Source: JAMCQB01 sp947085305 (GTDB taxonomy: Bacteria; Nitrospirota; Thermodesulfovibrionia; Thermodesulfovibrionales; UBA9159). Taken from it: a stretch of 6,678 nt of DNA. The translations under genes were made by a program, and so were the position numbers. The DNA is taken from contig CAMTVV010000065.1 in assembly GCA_947085305.1 (NCBI GenBank), positions 1 through 6,678 on the forward strand. The letters run 5' to 3'. This document shows positions 4,830-6,678 of this stretch, piece by piece. Position 1 is the first letter of the stretch, and each line of letters starts with the position of its first letter. The notes beneath the pieces were generated by a model that was given only the letters and a program-made list of their open reading frames with translations, searched no databases and was not told the DNA's origin.

Positions 4830-6434
4830 CTATTTCTCTTTCCAGTATGGATTCGCCGCATCCTCAAACGCGGTGAGGGCTGCGATTGCGCCCTGGGAGA
4901 CAGCCACCACAATCTGTTTGACCCCGCCGGTTATATCCCCTGCCGCATAAATCATGGGCATTGAGGTCCTCATTTTATCATCCACCTTTATATACCCTTC
5001 CCTGTCCAGTTCGAGACCCAGTTTTTTTGCCAGCTCGTTGTTAGGTTCGTGGCCTATGGCGATAAAGACAGCGTCAGTCTTTATATCCTGAAACTTCTCT
5101 GTCTTGCTATCCTCTATCCTGACCTTTTCCACCAGTCTGTTCCCGAGGATCTCTGTGATGCGACTGTTCCAGAAGACCGGGATGTTTCTCTGGAACACGC
5201 TCTGCTGGAGCCTCTCTTCGGCCCTGAAGGCAGCCCCACGGTGCACAATGGTCACATGGGCGCCGAGGCTGTCGAGATAGAGAGCGTCGGTCAGGGCTCT
5301 GTTCCCTCCTCCCACAACGATTACATTCTTGCCATCCTTGAAGAGGTATCCGTCGCACGTGGCGCAGTAGCTGACGCCCCTTCCGGAGAGCCGCTCCTCC
5401 CCGGCTGCGTTCAGTTTTTTGCTGTCCGCGCCTGAGGCAATGATTATAGCTTTGGCATTATAAACCCCTCTTCCGGTTGTCACTGCGAATCCACCGTTCT
5501 TTTTCTTTATATCAGTCACGCCCGCTCCCTGGAGAAGGAGAGCATATTCCATCGCCTGCTTAGCCATCAGATCCACCAGGGTCTTCCCCGCTATGCTTGC
5601 AAATCCCGGGTAGTTCTCGACAACGGGGGTGATGGCGATCTGTCCGCCCACGTTCGCCTTCTCAAAGATGATGCTCTTCAGACCGCTCCGTTCCGCATAG
5701 ACCGCAGCGGTCAATCCTGCCGGTCCCCCTCCAATAACCACCACATCGTAATCCCTCAGCTCCTCTCTCCCCGTCGGCATTACATGCTGTACAGGACCGC
5801 CCTCTATGAGAGACTCCATAAAACCTTCTTCGGGCTGAAGACCCGAGGCAGTGAGGGTTTCGCCCACAAAGGTCTTGGGCACGGACATGGCAGCATATTT
5901 TTCAGCAAGGTCTCTGTTTTCATAAATCTCTATGACCTCTGCCGATACCAGGTCTTTTCTCTCTATGGCCGCGGAGACGGCATAGAGCGCCTGTTGAGGG
6001 CAATAAGGACACGTGGGACTCACAAAGACCCTCACATGCCGTTTCTCCTTCAGCCTTTTCAACCTCTGCCGAGAATCGTCCGAGATAAGGGTTTTCCCTG
6101 TGGACATCATCAGCAATGTTATGATGAAGGAGCTCCCCTCCTCGCCCACTGGCGTGCCTGTGTAACGAACCGCATATTTGTCAGGCGCTATAAGAATGGT
6201 GGGTGACCTGGAGACCCCACGGCTTTTTGACATTTCATCACCGATGGAGTAAAAATGAGGCTTGACCTTGCCGGTAAGCTCCGACATCGACCTTATGAGG
6301 CCCGTAGCGAGTTCATTGAAATCGTCGTTTATTCCTTTTTGGGTAAAAACCTCGATCGAAACCTCATCCTTCATCTCCCTGAAGGTTTCCTTAAGAATTG
6401 TTTTTATATCCTCTGTAATCAGTTCTTTCTTCAT
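4830..6434 (-). CDS. Thioredoxin reductase with N-terminal tandem thioredoxin/glutaredoxin-fold domain, AhpF-like
   Basis: Flavoprotein that would pass electrons from NAD(P)H through FAD and a reductase disulfide to an attached redox domain, then to a peroxiredoxin or other disulfide substrate in the cytoplasm. The order in 534 residues is: thioredoxin fold 1 (about 20-115) without CxxC; fold 2 with active site CPYC (142-145) and cis-Pro in SVPKTF (184-189); linker; FAD motif GGGPAG (235-240) with GGQ (263-265); redox pair CATC (357-360); pyridine nucleotide motif GGGNRA (375-380); HRGAAFR (398-404); and a second FAD motif AAGDITGGVKQIVVA (497-511). Length and order match AhpF. Departures from classic TrxB are GGGNRA for GGGDSA and HRG for HRR; Arg399 and Arg404 are kept, so NADPH use remains plausible. 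No ahpC is visible nearby. ATG 6434 is preceded by a good sigma-70 promoter and no Shine-Dalgarno. Stop is TAG. Confidence 0.93.
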   Translation of the reverse strand: MKKELITEDIKTILKETFREMKDEVSIEVFTQKGINDDFNELATGLIRSMSELTGKVKPHFYSIGDEMSKSRGVSRSPTILIAPDKYAVRYTGTPVGEEGSSFIITLLMMSTGKTLISDDSRQRLKRLKEKRHVRVFVSPTCPYCPQQALYAVSAAIERKDLVSAEVIEIYENRDLAEKYAAMSVPKTFVGETLTASGLQPEEGFMESLIEGGPVQHVMPTGREELRDYDVVVIGGGPAGLTAAVYAERSGLKSIIFEKANVGGQIAITPVVENYPGFASIAGKTLVDLMAKQAMEYALLLQGAGVTDIKKKNGGFAVTTGRGVYNAKAIIIASGADSKKLNAAGEERLSGRGVSYCATCDGYLFKDGKNVIVVGGGNRALTDALYLDSLGAHVTIVHRGAAFRAEERLQQSVFQRNIPVFWNSRITEILGNRLVEKVRIEDSKTEKFQDIKTDAVFIAIGHEPNNELAKKLGLELDREGYIKVDDKMRTSMPMIYAAGDITGGVKQIVVAVSQGAIAALTAFEDAANPYWKEK

Positions 6435-6440
6435 GAGGAT

Positions 6441-6469
6441 ATTGTATGATTATTCGTATCGCTTTTCAA
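6441..6469 (-). promoter_or_regulatory. Sigma-70-type promoter of the thioredoxin reductase gene, leaderless layout
   Basis: On the - strand, TTGAAA (6469-6464) is followed after exactly 17 nt by TACAAT (6446-6441). The -10 ends 6 nt before ATG 6434, so transcription would start at the A of the start codon. Between them is only ATCCTC, with no Shine-Dalgarno, which supports a leaderless mRNA. The next in-frame Met (residue 21) would remove part of the N-terminal helix and has no well-spaced site either. Confidence 0.65.
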
Positions 6470-6557
6470 CACAGCCGCTTCTCTGTCAGGGTCATGTCAT
6501 AGTTTTACGAAAGTAATTGCCAGTAAAGAAAAATCTCCATGAACTCATTATTTTTAT

Positions 6558-6572
6558 CTGTCATTCCGGCTG
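6558..6572. repeat. Half copy of the 'gtcattcc' repeat
   Basis: CTGTCATTCCGGCTG matches the left arm of the hairpin at 4201-4222 (TGTCATTCCGGCTTG), but the right arm CCGGAAT is absent. It is a truncated copy upstream of the thioredoxin reductase promoter. I see nothing else supportable in 6470-6678. Confidence 0.45.
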
Positions 6573-6678
6573 ATATGTATTAAACCTGTCAAGTGGGCTA
6601 AGACATGTTTTATGTTTTTCAATTCCTTTCAGAGTTAAAGCCGTGGATTCTGGTCAGGGCACAAGAACTTAGACGACG

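Noticed and set aside
5784..6206. 140-codon plus-strand frame inside the reductase gene
   Set aside because: Antisense shadow of a gene with complete domain motifs; no ribosome site or recognisable protein.
6605..6678. Frame from ATG 6605 open to the window edge (starts MFYVFQFLSEL)
   Set aside because: Only 24 codons visible, no Shine-Dalgarno, no family match; could be the start of a gene beyond the edge but cannot be supported.

Overview
The window (6,678 nt, moderate G+C by eye) comes from a bacterial chromosome. Its gene families, together with many short dispersed C/G-rich repeats and 'gtcattcc' hairpin repeats between genes, are what I would expect from Nitrospirota (Thermodesulfovibrionia-like) or a related Desulfobacterota-type lineage. 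That assignment is inference; there is no rRNA or marker gene here to settle it.

Layout. Bases 1-489 hold no convincing gene and are mostly dispersed repeats. Bases 490-3174 (+) carry a high-affinity metal (most likely zinc) ABC importer: znuA (lipoprotein binding protein), znuC (ATPase, overlapping the end of znuA) and znuB (permease, separated from znuC by about 190 nt of repeat DNA). Directly after znuB lies the C-terminal third of a second, diverged permease (3162-3428), apparently a gene remnant. Bases 3429-3698 are repeat DNA. Next come two small + strand genes: a 135-aa protein resembling DUF6941 (3699-4106) and a 180-aa stand-alone protein resembling the N-terminal domain of type I restriction enzyme HsdR (4276-4818). 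On the - strand, 6434-4830 encodes a 534-aa AhpF-like fusion of two thioredoxin folds to thioredoxin reductase, converging on the HsdR_N-like gene with an 11-nt gap. Bases 6435-6678 hold that gene's promoter and otherwise nothing I can support.

How the genes work together. ZnuA should capture the metal outside the membrane, ZnuB passes it through and ZnuC powers transport. The thiol reductase is a self-contained NAD(P)H-to-disulfide relay, probably for peroxiredoxin or protein disulfide reduction. The two small genes have no evident link to either.

Most notable points. (1) The well-placed znuA start (GTG 490 with an ideal Shine-Dalgarno) reads a lipoprotein signal peptide interrupted by an in-frame TGA at codon 13. 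(2) The transporter operon is bracketed by long inverted copies of a composite repeat (276-419 and 3431-3653). (3) A second permease survives only as a C-terminal fragment. (4) Repeat DNA with strong hairpins and a G-quadruplex motif sits inside the operon. (5) Two genes have -10 boxes placed so that transcripts would start at the AUG (leaderless). I found no clear new multi-gene system.
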